Source: Pseudomonadota bacterium (GTDB lineage: Bacteria > Pseudomonadota > Gammaproteobacteria > Steroidobacterales > Steroidobacteraceae). Taken from it: a stretch of 27,309 nt of DNA. The position numbers and the translations under genes are program-made. Below, piece by piece: positions 1 through 8,588 of this stretch. The stretch spans positions 1-27,309 of the forward strand of contig JAKBBE010000029.1 of NCBI GenBank assembly GCA_021826035.1, given 5' to 3'. The notes under the pieces are model-generated. The model did no database searches and had not been told where the DNA came from. It was given only the letters and a program-made list of their open reading frames with translations. The number at the start of each line of letters is the position of its first letter. Position 1 is the stretch's first letter.

Positions 1-221
1 CGTACATCCGGACTTTTGGTGTGAGCATCGCTCAATGTCCCTGATGGGTTTCGCCAGCCGGCACCTCGATCGCTTACGCGCACTTACAGTGCCTCGTCCC
101 ACGTGGGCTTTGCCGGCTGCGGTCTGATCGGTTTCGCCGTCACTCGCTTGATCGGCTGAGCAATCTGAGGTTCAGTCTGCCGTTTCCGATTGGGTCTCGC
201 GGAGTCGATTCCCGATTCGCG
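1..221. other. Left edge, no gene recognised; probable IS110 3' flank
   Basis: No convincing coding frame is seen. The stretch lies directly downstream of the stop codon of the IS110-type transposase tail on the minus strand, so it probably contains the non-coding end of that element. I could not identify an exact element end or a target-site duplication. Confidence 0.35.
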
Positions 222-545
222 TTACGCGGTCACAGGCACGGACACGCGCTGCGGGTCGTACTGGCGAGCTTTCGCCAACAGCGCTCAGGCGATGCGCGCG
301 GTCTTGTTCGCCATCGCTACCGCTGCGACATTCGCATTACGTCGCTCGAGCAGCCCCTGGACCCATCGGTCCATAGGGGCCTTGCGGCGCTGAGCTACCC
401 ACAGCACTGCGCGGGCCCCGTGGATCAGCAGCGTGCGCAGATAGATATCGCCTCGTTTGCTGATGCCCAGCAGCACGGTCTTGCCGCCGCTGGACTCTTG
501 CTTCGGTACCAAACCGAGCCAAGCGGCCATCTGCCCCGAGTGCGT
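222..545 (-). pseudogene. IS110-family (IS1111-like) transposase, C-terminal fragment
   Basis: The minus-strand frame carries the C-terminal helix-hairpin-helix segment typical of IS110/IS116/IS902 transposases: 'AAWLGLVPKQESSGGK', then 'LLGISKRGDIYLRTLLIHGA'. This part of the protein contacts DNA. The N-terminal DEDD catalytic domain is absent: similarity stops near 545, where the sequence becomes a repeat array. A second lesion is an in-frame TGA at about 282-284, just after 'ANKTARIA', where family members usually have Trp; the frame then continues 'ALLAKARQYDPQR' to a TAA at 222-224. Both lesions indicate a dead remnant. The family call is firm, the exact left boundary is not. Confidence 0.8.
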
Positions 546-546
546 A

Positions 547-690
547 TTCCACGCGATCGTGAACAGGGTTTCCACGGGATGGTGAACACGATTCCGCGGC
601 AACGTGAACAGCGTTCCACGGGATCGTGAACACTTTGGCGCCGCGCGTGGCGCGGTGTTCACGATCGCGGATTGCCGTTCATGATCGTGG
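547..690. repeat. Array of 22-23 bp repeats with two inverted partial copies
   Basis: Four direct copies of a unit resembling TTCCACGGGATCGTGAACA start at 547, 570, 592 and 614, a spacing of 23, 22 and 22 bp. After a GC-rich spacer the motif reappears in the opposite orientation, as TGTTCACGATCGCGG at 656-670 and a weaker TTCATGATCGTGG at 678-690. IS21-family elements carry several copies of such terminal motifs, thought to be transposase-binding sites, with ends beginning TG. I infer a remnant end of an IS21-like element, but no istA or istB gene is present. The array sits exactly between the truncated IS110 and truncated ISL3 genes. Confidence 0.6.
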
Positions 691-699
691 CGGAGGGAG

Positions 700-1536
700 C
701 CGGCGGCTGGATATTGATCGGCGGGTCGACTGCCGACAGTGCGGCAAGGTGAAGCGCGAGCGGCTGGAGTTCCTGCTGGAGAACGCGCTGCACACCGAGC
801 GCTTTGCCCGCTATATCGGGCGCCGCTGCCGCCCCGGGACGATCAAGGACGTCGCCAAGGAGATGAATCTCGATTGGCAGGCGGTCAAGCGCCTGGAGAT
901 GCGCTACATGCGAGCGCAGCTCGAGCGCGCCCTCCAGCCCAGTCCCCAGGCGCTGGGGATCGAGGAGATCTCCATCCGCAAGGGCCACGTCTATCGCATC
1001 GTGGTCAGCGACCTGCATCAGCAGGCCGATCTGGTTCGGCGGGGCGGATCGCTCCGAGCAGAGCATGGACGAGTTCTAGCGGTTTCTCGGGGAAAAGAAG
1101 GCCCGCAGGGTGCGCCTTCATCAAGGGCCAGACGTACGCTTTGCTCGCCCATCCCCACAACCTCGAGGGTCCGGCGCGCAAGAACCTCAAGCGGCTGCTC
1201 GCAGCCAACAGACGGCTCAACACCGCATATCTGCTGAAGGACTCTTTCGGGCAGATGTGGGACTATCGCAGCGAGGCGTGGGCACGGAAGTTCCTCGAGA
1301 ACCAGAGGGCGCAGCTGAAATGGCAACGCCTCAAGTCCTACGAGAAGTTCGCCGAGATGATCGATCGGCACTGGGCCGGTATCGCCGCCTACTGCGATCC
1401 ACGCAACAAGGTCGCTCTCGGGTTCGTCGAGGGACTGAACAACAAGATCCGTGTCAGCCAGAGGCGAGCCTACGGTCTGCACGACGAGGAGTACCTCAAG
1501 CTGAAGGTCCTGACCTGCATGCTTCCGGAGCTCTGA
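700..1536 (+). pseudogene. ISL3-family transposase, frameshifted and internally deleted
   Basis: The pieces lie in three frames. About 719-1020 encodes the second zinc-ribbon Cys pair and helix-turn-helix region ('RVDCRQCGKVKRERLEFLL', then 'LGIEEISIRKGHVYRIVVSD'). About 1023-1110 continues in another frame ('PIWFGGADRSEQSMDEF'), with a TAG at 1077-1079 and then 'RFLGEKKARRVRL'. From about 1113 a third frame resumes at 'FIKGQTYALLAHP' and runs to 'EYLKLKVLTCMLPEL' and a TGA at 1534-1536. The first zinc finger is missing, and so is a central block normally found between the second and third pieces, including catalytic DDE residues. The product cannot be a working transposase. The right terminal repeat seems preserved downstream. 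Confidence 0.85.
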
Positions 1537-1563
1537 TCAAAAATTGAGCAGAACTTACCCACA

Positions 1564-1580
1564 CGATTTCACGAAGAGCC
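1564..1580 (+). repeat. Probable right terminal inverted repeat of the ISL3 remnant
   Basis: Sequence CGATTTCACGAAGAGCC, read inward as GGCTCTTCGTGAAATCG, has the GG(C/G)TCTT start common to ISL3-family ends and lies 28 bp after the transposase stop. No matching left end occurs before the gene, which agrees with 5' truncation by the repeat array. Family resemblance is from memory. Confidence 0.5.
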
Positions 1581-1712
1581 TTTTGTACATTTCGAAGTCG
1601 CGGCCTCGATCTGGCTCATTGGGAGTTACCACACAACCAAGAACCAGACCGAAGCGATGTCACCGCGCCTTCGGCAGGCACATCGCGCGCTGCGAGCTTT
1701 CGACGACCCTGT

Positions 1713-2603
1713 TCAGTCCTGCGCGTCACTGGTCGCGCCGCCGGCCAACGACACCCTGGCGGCCAGGGTGTCGCCAATGAACAGCTTGTACAAACCGACG
1801 GCAAGGCTCGCCCCTATCAGCGGACCGAGGATGGGAACCCACCAGTACCCGTGGGGTCCCGGAAACGCGTTAGAGCCCCAGCCCATCAGCCAGCAGAATA
1901 GTCTCGGTCCGAAATCACGCGCCGGATTGATCGCGTAGCCTGAACCGGTCCCAAAGGACATCCCGATCGCCGCGACCGCCATGCCAACCATGAACGGTGC
2001 GAGATTGCTCTTCACCGCCAGGTTGCGCGCATCGATGATTGCCTGCACAAACAGAAGCAGGAAGCACGTCGCAATCACCTGATCCATGAGCGGCCCGAAC
2101 ATGCTCGCTCCGTAGTAGCGCGCCGGGAAGGTCGCAAAAATGCTGAAGGTCGTCATGCCCCCGGGCTGCGCACGCGATACCACGGCATGCGCAGCGTTCC
2201 ACATATTGATCGCCGGATAATAGTCGGCGTACGCAACTGCGGCACCGCCGAATGCCCCGGCAATCTGCGCGACCCAATACGGCAAAACCTTCTTCCAGGG
2301 AAAATCGCCTCGCACCGCAAATGCGAATGTCACCGCCGGATTCAGGTGTGCGCCGGTAACCCCGCCGGCAACGTACACGGCCATCGCCACCGCCATCGCC
2401 CAACCCCAGGTGATCAGCAACCACCCGCCGGCCCCGGCGAATATGGTCGTTGTGCGACCGGATTGCGTCAGGCCGACGACCGCCACGGCCACCACTCCTG
2501 CGCCGAACGCGAGAAGCACGACGGTGCCGAAGAACTCAGCGAGCAGCTCGCTCCAGATGCTCCGCGCGCGCCACCCCGTTTTGACCCCCATTTTTACAGC
2601 CAT
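1713..2603 (-). CDS. glpF: Glycerol uptake facilitator (aquaglyceroporin)
   Basis: A 296-residue inner-membrane MIP-family channel that lets glycerol and similar small polyols enter by facilitated diffusion. Both half-helix signatures are present: NPA at residues 88-90 ('HLNPAVTFAF') and NPARD at 226-230. The Asp after the second NPAR is characteristic of glycerol facilitators rather than water-only channels. Six hydrophobic spans are visible. The ATG at 2603 is preferred because GGAG stands 9 nt before it; a second ATG four codons later is possible. The frame extends upstream but that part is not GlpF-like. It follows glpK by 58 bp on the same strand, so the two are probably one operon in the order glpK-glpF, with phosphorylation trapping the glycerol that enters. 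No glpR or glpD is in the window. Confidence 0.93.
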   Translation of the reverse strand: MAVKMGVKTGWRARSIWSELLAEFFGTVVLLAFGAGVVAVAVVGLTQSGRTTTIFAGAGGWLLITWGWAMAVAMAVYVAGGVTGAHLNPAVTFAFAVRGDFPWKKVLPYWVAQIAGAFGGAAVAYADYYPAINMWNAAHAVVSRAQPGGMTTFSIFATFPARYYGASMFGPLMDQVIATCFLLLFVQAIIDARNLAVKSNLAPFMVGMAVAAIGMSFGTGSGYAINPARDFGPRLFCWLMGWGSNAFPGPHGYWWVPILGPLIGASLAVGLYKLFIGDTLAARVSLAGGATSDAQD

Positions 2604-2661
2604 GCAGCCGGTCTCCGTCGTTTTGTATCGGATGCTTCGCCCTGCGATCGCCCGGGGCGGA

Positions 2662-4161
2662 TCATTCCACCCAGCCGAACGAACGGGTGACCGCCTTCTT
2701 CCAGGACTTGTAATAGTTGGCGCGTTGCTCGGCAGCCATCTTCGGTGTCCAGCTGCGGTCAATGGCCCAGTGCTCGCGCAACTCCTCGACACCCCGCCAC
2801 ATCCCAACCGCAAGCCCGGCCGCGTAGGCGGCCCCGAGAGCGGTCGTCTCCGTCACCTTCGGCCGTACGACCGGGGCATTCAGGATGTCCGCCTGGAACT
2901 GCATGAGCAGCTCATTGGCCACCATGCCGCCATCGGTCTTCAGGCTGGACAACGCAATGCCGCTGTCCGACTGCATGGCTTCCACGACGTCGCGAACCTG
3001 GTATGCAGTCGATTCGAGCGCAGCCCGCGCGATGTGCCCCCGGTTCGCGTAACGGGTCAGTCCCGCAATCACGCCGCGGGCATCATCTCGCCAGTACGGC
3101 GCATAGAGTCCGGAAAACGCCGGCACGAAATAGACATCTCCGTTGTCCTCGACCGTCTGAGCCAGCGCTTCGATCTCGGGGGCCGAGTCGAACATCTTCA
3201 TGTTATCCCGCAGCCACTGCACGAGCGCTCCGGTGATCGCGATGGCCCCTTCCAATGCGTAGCGCGGCGCTTCGTTGCCGAATCGATAGGCCAAGGTAGT
3301 GAGCAGGCCGGCCTTCGATTGCACCGGCTCCAAGCCCGTATTCAGCAGCAGAAAGCACCCCGTGCCGTAGGTATTCTTCGCCTCCCCAGGCGAGAAGCAG
3401 GTTTGCCCGACTAGGGCGGCCTGCTGATCACCAAGAATGCCAGAAATCGTCACGCCCCTGAGCGGCCCATCCGCGAGCTTTCCATACACCTGAGCGGACG
3501 ACACGATACGGGGCAGACACGCTCGGGGAATATCGAACGCCGCCAAGAGATCATTGTCCCACTCGCAGGTCGCCAGATTCATCAACTGTGTGCGGCTGGC
3601 ATTGGTCACATCAATGATGTGCTCGCCACCGCTGCTGCCTCCGGTAAGATTCCACGCGAGCCAGCTGTCGATGGTGCCGAACAGCGCCCGCCCTGACCGG
3701 GCCTTCTCGCGTGCCCCAGGGACGTTGTCCAGTATCCAACGCAGCTTCAGCCCCGAGAAATAGGTCGCCAGCGGCAGTCCGGTTTTCGATCGAAATCGGT
3801 CCTGACCGCCGTCGCGCGCTAGATTCGACACCAGCGCAGCGGTACGCGTGTCCATCCAGACGAGCGCGTTGCACAACGGGTTGCCGGTATTCTTGTCCCA
3901 CAGAACCGTCGTCTCGCGCTGGTTGGTGATTCCAACCGCGGCAAGATCCGACGCCCGAAGGTTGGACTTCGCAAGAGCCGCGGCAACGACTTCCCGCGTA
4001 TTGCCGATGATTTCCATCGGGTCATGTTCGACCCAGCCGGGTTGGGGATAGATCTGTCGATGTTCCTTCTGCGCCAGAGCGACGATATTTCCCTTTTGAT
4101 CAAATACGATGAAGCGACTGCTCGTCGTACCCTGATCGATGGCGCCGACGTATCGTGACAT
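2662..4161 (-). CDS. glpK: Glycerol kinase
   Basis: Cytoplasmic FGGY-family kinase that converts glycerol and ATP to sn-glycerol 3-phosphate. The 499 residues match the usual length of about 500. Visible signatures are the N-terminal phosphate-binding stretch '[10 protein letters not shown]' (residues 7-16), the substrate-contacting 'NQRET' near 80-84, and '[12 protein letters not shown]' with the catalytic Asp at 245, the same number as in E. coli. The later '[15 protein letters not shown]' and 'LKTDGGM' blocks are also conserved. The ATG at 4161 is preceded by AGAGGGGG five nucleotides upstream. It is the first gene of a glpKF pair. Next to the choline genes it could process the glycerol part of glycerophosphocholine, which is inference. 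Confidence 0.96.
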   Translation of the reverse strand: MSRYVGAIDQGTTSSRFIVFDQKGNIVALAQKEHRQIYPQPGWVEHDPMEIIGNTREVVAAALAKSNLRASDLAAVGITNQRETTVLWDKNTGNPLCNALVWMDTRTAALVSNLARDGGQDRFRSKTGLPLATYFSGLKLRWILDNVPGAREKARSGRALFGTIDSWLAWNLTGGSSGGEHIIDVTNASRTQLMNLATCEWDNDLLAAFDIPRACLPRIVSSAQVYGKLADGPLRGVTISGILGDQQAALVGQTCFSPGEAKNTYGTGCFLLLNTGLEPVQSKAGLLTTLAYRFGNEAPRYALEGAIAITGALVQWLRDNMKMFDSAPEIEALAQTVEDNGDVYFVPAFSGLYAPYWRDDARGVIAGLTRYANRGHIARAALESTAYQVRDVVEAMQSDSGIALSSLKTDGGMVANELLMQFQADILNAPVVRPKVTETTALGAAYAAGLAVGMWRGVEELREHWAIDRSWTPKMAAEQRANYYKSWKKAVTRSFGWVE

Positions 4162-4473
4162 GTGTGCCCCCTCTGGCTCTATGCTTTAATCCTGACGCAT
4201 TTGCTCGATCGGTGCCGCTTCCGTTCGCCGCCTCGATCGCTGCGCGTGAACTGCAGACCGCCCCCCGTCCCGCACCCGGACCGAGCCGATTAGCCCCTCG
4301 TTCGTAAGCCACGCATCCCGCCGCGTGCCACGCCGCACCCCCAAAGTTTGAGCGACACCGCGCGCGCCGCTTTTTTTAGGCGCTGCGCTGCCCGGACCCA
4401 ATTGGACGCTCCACCTCGAAGGCAGGTCGCAGCGCCCCCCGCTTCCCCAGAGCCGCCCTCTGTCACAGCATGG
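4162..4473. other. Intergenic region between betA and glpK, no gene seen
   Basis: This 312 bp stretch separates betA from glpK, both on the minus strand. I find no conserved protein-like frame. A run of seven T on the plus strand at about 4371-4377 follows a GC-rich tract, and a short CAGAG/CTCTG inverted repeat lies near 4449-4463. Either could assist termination but neither is convincing. The length suggests glpKF has its own promoter, but no clear -35/-10 pair was found before the glpK start. Confidence 0.4.
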
Positions 4474-6138
4474 CTAGCGCTGCGCGGTTTGCCAGTTCTC
4501 GGCCACGTAGTAAGACGCCTCGTCCGCCACCAGGGCAGTACGTCCGCGAATGTGATCGGCAGCCTTCTCCGCGAGCATGATCGTCGGTGCATTCAGATTG
4601 CCGGTGGTGATCGTCGGCATAATCGACGAATCCACGACCCGCAGCCCCTCGAGACCGATGACTCGCGTCTGTGGATCAACCACGGAGGTGGCGTCGTTCG
4701 GATCACCCATTTTGCACGTGCACGACGGGTGGTAGGCGCTCTCAACGTGCCGACGAACGAACTCATCAATCTGCGCGTCCGACTGCACCACATCGCTCGG
4801 CTGGATCTCCCGGCCGCGGTACGGTGCAAACGCCGGCTGCGCAAAGATCTCCCGCGTCAGGCGCACGCAGGCGCGCATTTCCTCCCAGTCCTCGGGCTTC
4901 GACATGTAGTTAAAGAGCACCTTGGGCTGCTCGCGCGGGTCGGCCGAGGTCAGCCAGACCCGACCGCGGCTCTGCGAGCGCATCGGTCCGACATGTGCCT
5001 GAAAACCGTGTTCATTGGCGAGCGACGTACCGTCGTAGCTCACTGCCATCGGTAGAAAGTGATATTGAATATTCGGATAGCGTACGCCGGCACGGCTGCG
5101 AATGAACCCGCCGGTCTCGAACTGGTTGCTCACACCCAGGCCGCGCTTGGTGAGAAGCCACTGCGCGCCCACCATCGCCTTGCGCCACCAGCGCAGGTAC
5201 GTGTACAGCGTGATCGGCTGTTTGCAGGCCATCTGGAAGTAAAATTCCAGGTGATCCTGAAGGTTCTGTCCAACCCCCGGCAAGTCGTGCACGACGGGGA
5301 TTCCGAGCTTGACCAGATCGTCCGCCGGCCCGACACCCGACAACTGCAGAAGGTGCGGAGAATTGATCGGTCCGCAGCTCACGATGATTTCGCGGCGCGC
5401 ACGAACGATGTGCTCCCCCCCGCCGCGCAGGTATGCCACACCGACCGCCCGTCGTCCCTCGAATACGATCCGGCTGGCGAGCGCCTGCGTACGTACCGCC
5501 AGATTGCGTCGACCCATTGCCGGTCGCAGATACACATTTGCAGCACTGGCACGTCGCCCGCCGCAAACCGTCATATCCATCCGGCCGAGTCCTTCCTGCT
5601 GAAAGCCGTTCATATCGGCAGTAACGGGATAGCCGGCTTGGCGACCGGCCTCGAGCCAAGCGTCGTGCAGCGGATTGGTCAACAGTCCACGGCGGGTGCA
5701 CAGCTTGCCGTCCCCGCCGCGATAGTGATCCGCACCGCCCGCGTAGTGCTCGGCTCGCTTAAAATATGGCAGTACCTCGCGATACGACCATCCGGCCGCA
5801 CCCTCGGACTGCCAGCGCTCAAAATCAAGTGGATTGCCGCGCACATAGACCAGGCCGTTGATCGAGGACGATCCTCCGAGCACCTTGCCACGTGGGGTAT
5901 GCATCTTCCGCCCGCCGAGGTGGGGCTCCGGTTCGCTGTAGAAGAACCAATTGTATTTTGGCATGTTCATCGGGATGGACAATGCCGCCGGCATCTGGAT
6001 GTACACCGATCGGTCAGAGCCGCCGAACTCCAGCAGCAGAACCGAATCCGCACCGCTCTCGCTCAGCCTGTCGGCCAAGACGCAGCCGGCCGATCCGGCT
6101 CCGACGATCACATAGTCAAAACTCTCTTCGCTCATCAT
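4474..6138 (-). CDS. betA: Choline dehydrogenase (GMC oxidoreductase)
   Basis: FAD-dependent, membrane-associated enzyme that oxidises choline to betaine aldehyde. The 554 residues match E. coli BetA (about 556). Visible are the N-terminal Rossmann motif 'VGAGSAGCVLADRL' (12-25), the GMC block 'TPRGKVLGGSSSINGLVYVR' (81-100), 'GPINSPHLLQLSGVG' (256-270) and the catalytic end 'YHPSCTCKMG' with His470, plus 'TGNLNAPT' with its Asn residues 514 and 516. The C-terminal 'ASYYVAENW' resembles the BetA tail, which favours true BetA over a generic alcohol dehydrogenase. The start is the first of two ATGs, after AGGA. It lies 195 bp after the BetI-BetB fusion on the same strand, the betI-betB-betA order of E. 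coli. The gap is longer than usual for that operon and shows no clear terminator. Confidence 0.92.
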   Translation of the reverse strand: MMSEESFDYVIVGAGSAGCVLADRLSESGADSVLLLEFGGSDRSVYIQMPAALSIPMNMPKYNWFFYSEPEPHLGGRKMHTPRGKVLGGSSSINGLVYVRGNPLDFERWQSEGAAGWSYREVLPYFKRAEHYAGGADHYRGGDGKLCTRRGLLTNPLHDAWLEAGRQAGYPVTADMNGFQQEGLGRMDMTVCGGRRASAANVYLRPAMGRRNLAVRTQALASRIVFEGRRAVGVAYLRGGGEHIVRARREIIVSCGPINSPHLLQLSGVGPADDLVKLGIPVVHDLPGVGQNLQDHLEFYFQMACKQPITLYTYLRWWRKAMVGAQWLLTKRGLGVSNQFETGGFIRSRAGVRYPNIQYHFLPMAVSYDGTSLANEHGFQAHVGPMRSQSRGRVWLTSADPREQPKVLFNYMSKPEDWEEMRACVRLTREIFAQPAFAPYRGREIQPSDVVQSDAQIDEFVRRHVESAYHPSCTCKMGDPNDATSVVDPQTRVIGLEGLRVVDSSIMPTITTGNLNAPTIMLAEKAADHIRGRTALVADEASYYVAENWQTAQR

Positions 6139-6333
6139 GCTGATCCTACAAGCGAAAACGTGATGTGGGAAAATTTGGAAACGCCAAGCTCAACTCATCG
6201 TCGACGGATCGATTGACGCGAATCCGCCGATGCACGGCACAGGTTGCCCTCCGGGGTTCGCTCACCAGCGCTGCCAGCCGTTGTGCTTGCACGAGTATCC
6301 TTCAGTACCTGCAGCTGCCGCGCAACTCTCCAG

Positions 6334-8397
6334 TCAGTACGGAGCCTCGACGTTACCGAGGGCGACGTAGACGCTCTTGATCTGCGTGTAATGCTCGACC
6401 GCCGCCTTGCCGTTCTCGCGACCCAGCCCCGAGAGCTTCACCCCGCCGAACGGCAACTCGATCGGTGTGATGTTGTAGTGATTGATCCAGCAGGTGCCCG
6501 CCTCGAGGCGCCCGATCACGCGGTGCGCGCGCTGCAGATCATTCGTAAATACGCCCGCCGAGAGTCCGAACGGCGTTGCGTTGGCGCGCGCAACGACTTC
6601 GTCCTCGTCGTCGAACTCGAGCACTGCCATGACCGGCCCGAAAATTTCCTCCCGCACGATCGCCATGTCATCGCGGCAGCCGACAAAGACGGTCGGCTCG
6701 ACGAACGCGCCGTTGGCGAGATCACCTCCGGTCAGGCGCTGTCCGCCGACCAGCAGTCGCGCTCCTTCAGCCTTGCCGCGTGCAATGTAGCCGAGCACCT
6801 TGTTCATGTGCTCCTGAGAGATCAAAGCGCCCACCTGCGTCTGCGGATCGAGCGGATTGCCGACGCGCATCGGGCGTACGCGCGCCACGAGCCGCTCGAG
6901 AAACGCGTCCATCACCGAGCGATGCACGAAGACGCGCGTCCCGTTTGAGCACACCTCGCCGGCAGAGTAGAAATTGCCGAGAAGCGCACCTGAGACCGCG
7001 TTGTCGAGCTGCGCATCCTGGAACACGATCAGCGGAGACTTGCCACCAAGTTCGAGGGTGACCTGCTTCAGCGTCGCCGCCGCATCGGCCATGACCGCTT
7101 TGCCGGTGCCGACTTCGCCGGTCAGGGAAACCTTGCGGATGTCCGGATGCGCGGTGAGCAGCCGGCCCGTATCCGCGAAGCCTTGCACCACCTGGAACAC
7201 GCCCTCCGGAATACCCGCCTCAGCCAGGATGTCGCGCAGGCGCAAGGCGGTGAGCGGCGTCAGTTCCGCGGGCTTGAAGATCATCGCGTTGCCGCAGGCG
7301 AGTGCCGGTGCGCTCTTCCAGCAGGCGATCTGCAGCGGGTAATTCCATGCGCCGATGCCCGCAACGACACCGAGCGGCTCGCGCCGCGTATAACCGAAGG
7401 CCTGCTCGCCGAGCTGCACATGCTCACCGGACAGCTGCGCGGCGATTCCGGCATAGTACTCAAAGCATTCCGCGCCCGAGATGACGTCGACGACGCGCGT
7501 TTCCTGAATCGGTTTGCCGGTATCGCGCGTCTCCAGCTCCGCGAGCTCATCGTTTCGCGCGCGAAGCAGATCGGCCGCCCGACGCAGAATTCGCCCGCGC
7601 TCCGCACCTGTCATGGCAGCCCAGCGCCGCTGCGCCGGCAGCGCGCGCGCCACGGCTGCCGCGACCTCTGCCGGTCCGTCGACACGCAGCTCCGCCAGCA
7701 CTTGCCCTGTGGCGGGATTGACGGTGGTGAAGCGGGTCGCGCCCACGGACCGTGCGCGCACGGGAGCAACGGTCTCGCCCGCTGCCACCTCGCCGGCCCC
7801 GCTCGAGGCATGCAGGCGGCTATCGAGCAGCCCGGTCAGCATGGCCCGGGCGCTCTCGCTGTCGGCCTCCTGCCAGCGTGACAGCGCAGCACGCAACCAG
7901 ACTCCGTCGATCATTGCAGCAATCATTCCGGCAAGGCCGAAGGCCTCCTGCGCCGGAAGCAACTGGGCGAGGTCGTGGCGCAGATTGGACAGCATCCGGC
8001 GCTGGTAAGCGCGCTGGACCCGTTCGAGCGCCGGGACATGGGGAACCTGGCCCCAGAACGCCAGCCACGCACGGCCCGTGCGTAGGTCGAACTCCTCCGG
8101 TCCCAGGTTGGCATCGATGACCGCCTGCACGCGACCGCGTGCGGTCCCCGCAAGCAGCAGGCGCGCCAGGGTGCGTCGAGCCGTTCGCCGGGCCAGCGTG
8201 CGGAACGTGGCCTCGAACAGAGCATCTTTTTCACCGAAGTAATGCGCCACCAGCCCCGGAGAGACTCCGGCGCGCCGTGCAATCTGAGCCAGGGTCGTTC
8301 CGACGTAACCTACTTCTGCCAAGCTGTCGATCGTGACGTCAATCAGCTGGCTGCGACGTGGATCCTCGGAGGAGTCCTGAGCCGGCGCGTTACGCAT
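6334..8397 (-). CDS. betI-betB: BetI-BetB fusion: TetR-type repressor joined to betaine aldehyde dehydrogenase
   Basis: One uninterrupted frame of 687 residues from the ATG at 8397. Residues 1-196 match full-length BetI (E. coli 195): 'RRSQLID', a helix-turn-helix at about 35-54 ('[20 protein letters not shown]'), and the ligand-domain motifs '[10 protein letters not shown]' and '[14 protein letters not shown]'. Residues about 222-687 are an aldehyde dehydrogenase of BetB type: 'TTVNPATG', '[20 protein letters not shown]', catalytic Glu449 in 'TLELGGKSP' and catalytic Cys483 in '[11 protein letters not shown]'. That domain oxidises betaine aldehyde to glycine betaine with NAD(P)+. The two meet near 7810 with about 27 Ala/Gly/Val-rich residues and no stop. 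In-frame GTG codons at 7788, 7761 and 7746 could allow internal starts, but none has a strong ribosome site. The frame stays open upstream to a TTG at 8481, but homology begins after 8397 and an operator lies in between. betA follows. Domain calls are firm; fused function is inferred. Confidence 0.9.
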   Translation of the reverse strand: MRNAPAQDSSEDPRRSQLIDVTIDSLAEVGYVGTTLAQIARRAGVSPGLVAHYFGEKDALFEATFRTLARRTARRTLARLLLAGTARGRVQAVIDANLGPEEFDLRTGRAWLAFWGQVPHVPALERVQRAYQRRMLSNLRHDLAQLLPAQEAFGLAGMIAAMIDGVWLRAALSRWQEADSESARAMLTGLLDSRLHASSGAGEVAAGETVAPVRARSVGATRFTTVNPATGQVLAELRVDGPAEVAAAVARALPAQRRWAAMTGAERGRILRRAADLLRARNDELAELETRDTGKPIQETRVVDVISGAECFEYYAGIAAQLSGEHVQLGEQAFGYTRREPLGVVAGIGAWNYPLQIACWKSAPALACGNAMIFKPAELTPLTALRLRDILAEAGIPEGVFQVVQGFADTGRLLTAHPDIRKVSLTGEVGTGKAVMADAAATLKQVTLELGGKSPLIVFQDAQLDNAVSGALLGNFYSAGEVCSNGTRVFVHRSVMDAFLERLVARVRPMRVGNPLDPQTQVGALISQEHMNKVLGYIARGKAEGARLLVGGQRLTGGDLANGAFVEPTVFVGCRDDMAIVREEIFGPVMAVLEFDDEDEVVARANATPFGLSAGVFTNDLQRAHRVIGRLEAGTCWINHYNITPIELPFGGVKLSGLGRENGKAAVEHYTQIKSVYVALGNVEAPY

Positions 8398-8414
8398 TTC
8401 GTCACGCAGATGAT

Positions 8415-8432
8415 TTGATTGCTTATTCAATA
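8415..8432 (-). promoter_or_regulatory. Candidate BetI operator before the betI-betB fusion
   Basis: On the plus strand the site reads TTGATTG, four bases, TTCAATA; on the coding strand TATTGAATAAGCAATCAA. Recalled from memory, the E. coli site between betT and betI reads TATTGAACGTCCAATCAA, with the same half-sites and spacing. It lies 17 bp before the ATG at 8397 in the first AT-rich stretch of the region; 8484-8570 is also AT-rich and may hold the promoter, although no clean -35/-10 pair could be named. This supports autoregulation by the fusion and the choice of the 8397 start. Confidence 0.65.
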
Positions 8433-8588
8433 GCCACACTCCCGAACATCCAATGCGATCGACGGAGTCCCGAGAGCCCAAAAAATTTATACTTGTAAAA
8501 TCAATATCTTATGAGTTCTTATTGCGGCCGTTTCCCGCTTTAAATACTCATTCAATTGGTCGAATATTGCAGACCCGAAACAGCCCCG

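Noticed and set aside
547..690. CRISPR array
   Set aside because: Copies abut without unique spacers, vary in sequence, include inverted copies and have no cas genes nearby.
4360..4380. Intrinsic terminator around the T7 run on the plus strand
   Set aside because: No plus-strand gene precedes it and the GC-rich tract does not form a distinct stem with a loop; kept only as a remark on the intergenic region.
7096..7131. Glu in '[12 protein letters not shown]' of the dehydrogenase domain, where E. coli BetB has Gly in the NAD-binding loop
   Set aside because: I recall the same TGEVGTGK pattern, together with '[11 protein letters not shown]', in many betaine and trimethylaminobutyraldehyde dehydrogenases, so it looks like a subfamily feature rather than a defect.
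8398..8481. Longer N-terminus for the BetI-BetB fusion from TTG 8481 or an in-between GTG
   Set aside because: The extra 28 residues are not BetI-like and would place the operator inside the coding region; BetI length fits the ATG at 8397.
8551..8570. Second BetI operator in the AT-rich stretch
   Set aside because: It has a TTCAAT half-site, but the partner half and spacing do not match the 8415-8432 site.
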